A stretch of DNA of 64,000 bases from Spartobacteria bacterium. Lineage in GTDB: Bacteria; Verrucomicrobiota; Verrucomicrobiia; Chthoniobacterales; UBA6821. The notes under the pieces were generated by a model. It was not told where the DNA came from, did not search any database, and was given only the letters and a program-made list of their open reading frames with translations. The position numbers were made by a program, and so were the translations under genes. Location of the stretch: contig CANIVT010000001.1 of assembly GCA_947471565.1 (NCBI GenBank), positions 320,612 through 384,611 on the forward strand, written 5' to 3'. Position 1 is the stretch's first letter; every line of letters starts with the position of its first letter. Below are positions 63,528 through 64,000 of the stretch, piece after piece.

Positions 63528-64000
63528 ATGAATTCCGTGACACGACTTGCTGCCATCTTTCTGTTGTTCAGTCCCTTTTCCCTCCTCGCATCCGCGCCCC
63601 CTCCCCCCGACGTGAAGGCTGCCTCGGTCGTCCTGATCGATGCCCTGACGGGTGATGTGCTCTACGAGCACAATCCCAACGAGCGGCGCCCCGTCGCCAG
63701 CACCCAGAAACTCCTCACCTCGCTGATCGTTGCCGAACAGGGAAACCTCGGGAAAGAGGTCATCATCCAGCCTGTGGACGAGTTGACCGAACCGACAACC
63801 CTGCAACTCAAACCGGGCACGTCCTACTCGCGCGGCTATCTCCTGCAGGCCCTTCTGGTCAAAAGCGCCAATGACGTCGCCAGGGCACTCGGCCGCGATG
63901 TGGCAGGCTCGATCGAGGGATTCGCCGAGATGATGAATCGTCGTGCCGCATCCCTGGGGGCCACCTCCTCTCATTTCGTCAACCCAAACGGGCTCCCCAT
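63528..64000 (+). CDS. D-alanyl-D-alanine carboxypeptidase (3' end beyond window)
   Basis: This penicillin-binding protein of the DacA/DacF type removes the terminal D-Ala of peptidoglycan stem peptides. A signal peptide (RLAAIFLLFSPFSLLASA) opens the protein at 63528. The catalytic SxxK is in PVASTQKLLTSL, and the second motif SxN is in LLVKSANDVARAL. The KTG box lies beyond the window edge. About 157 residues are present. Confidence 0.92.
   Translation, partial: MNSVTRLAAIFLLFSPFSLLASAPPPPDVKAASVVLIDALTGDVLYEHNPNERRPVASTQKLLTSLIVAEQGNLGKEVIIQPVDELTEPTTLQLKPGTSYSRGYLLQALLVKSANDVARALGRDVAGSIEGFAEMMNRRAASLGATSSHFVNPNGLP

Overview
The window reads as a GC-rich (about 60% by eye) chromosomal segment of a Gram-negative bacterium, most likely a member of Verrucomicrobiota. 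The phylum call is an inference. It rests on an exosortase-associated TIGR04073-type protein, dispersed type IV pilus genes with tandem paralogues, a GxxExxY protein and an S23/IVP-type four-helix-bundle protein sitting in intergenic inverted repeats, and a COG4705-type membrane protein. No rRNA, tRNA, CRISPR array, phage or classical transposase was recognised. Both window edges cut genes: a thioredoxin at the left and a D-alanyl-D-alanine carboxypeptidase at the right.

Layout. 1-4 kb: thioredoxin, a proline-rich tail-anchored protein, a Prc-type periplasmic protease and a metallo-beta-lactamase hydrolase. 4-7.2 kb: PilC/GspF, a pseudopilin, a NUDIX-like protein and an ECF sigma factor. 7.2-11.3 kb: the protein quality-control operon tig-clpP-clpX-trmB. 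11.4-16.9 kb: a dipeptide/oligopeptide ABC operon (binding protein, two permeases, one ATPase) interrupted by two related repeat elements, then a DUF202 protein. 17-21.3 kb: a four-repeat membrane protein, acetyl-CoA synthetase and a glutamate-receptor-like channel. 21.3-27.1 kb: SprT-like protein, cysteine desulfurase, RNase Z-like protein, rplM-rpsI, an Mpv17-like protein and uppP. 27.1-32.3 kb: twin lipoproteins, a Ysc84/SYLF protein, and the translation/nucleotide cluster adk, fmt, pyrH, frr. 32.4-35.8 kb: two tandem PilB ATPases. 36-39.2 kb: small secreted proteins, a HTH protein and the divergent mntR/mntH pair. 39.2-44.4 kb: a methyltransferase, a YqjD-YqjE-YqjK-like trio, two tandem PilT ATPases and coaX. 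44.4-48.8 kb: a VapBC pair and dnaE. 48.9-52.2 kb: an unusual operon of a Thr/Asn-rich secreted protein, a pseudopilin and an ASH-like membrane protein. 52.3-56.8 kb: queA and tgt (queuosine) flanking an HD/OB nuclease-like protein, the TIGR04073 protein and the GxxExxY cassette. 56.9-59.8 kb: pyrR-pyrB-pyrC with a PyrR-binding-loop-like leader. 60-64 kb: an ABCG-type transporter with an embedded zinc ribbon, proC, a TPR protein and the partial DD-carboxypeptidase.

Functional links: PilC, PilB1/PilB2, PilT1/PilT2 and two pseudopilins supply much of a type IV pilus or type II secretion motor but are scattered over five loci. Tig, ClpP and ClpX form one folding/degradation unit. Adk, PyrH, Frr and Fmt link nucleotide supply with translation. 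QueA and Tgt perform two steps of queuosine synthesis.

The most unusual signal is a pair of single-gene cassettes, one with a four-helix-bundle gene and one with a GxxExxY gene. Each is bounded by imperfect inverted repeats whose left arm also supplies translation-start signals. Each has a gene-less miniature relative about 2 kb away. Further dispersed intergenic repeats, a PyrR loop beside the pyrR ribosome-binding site and a DtxR-type palindrome at mntH are also described.
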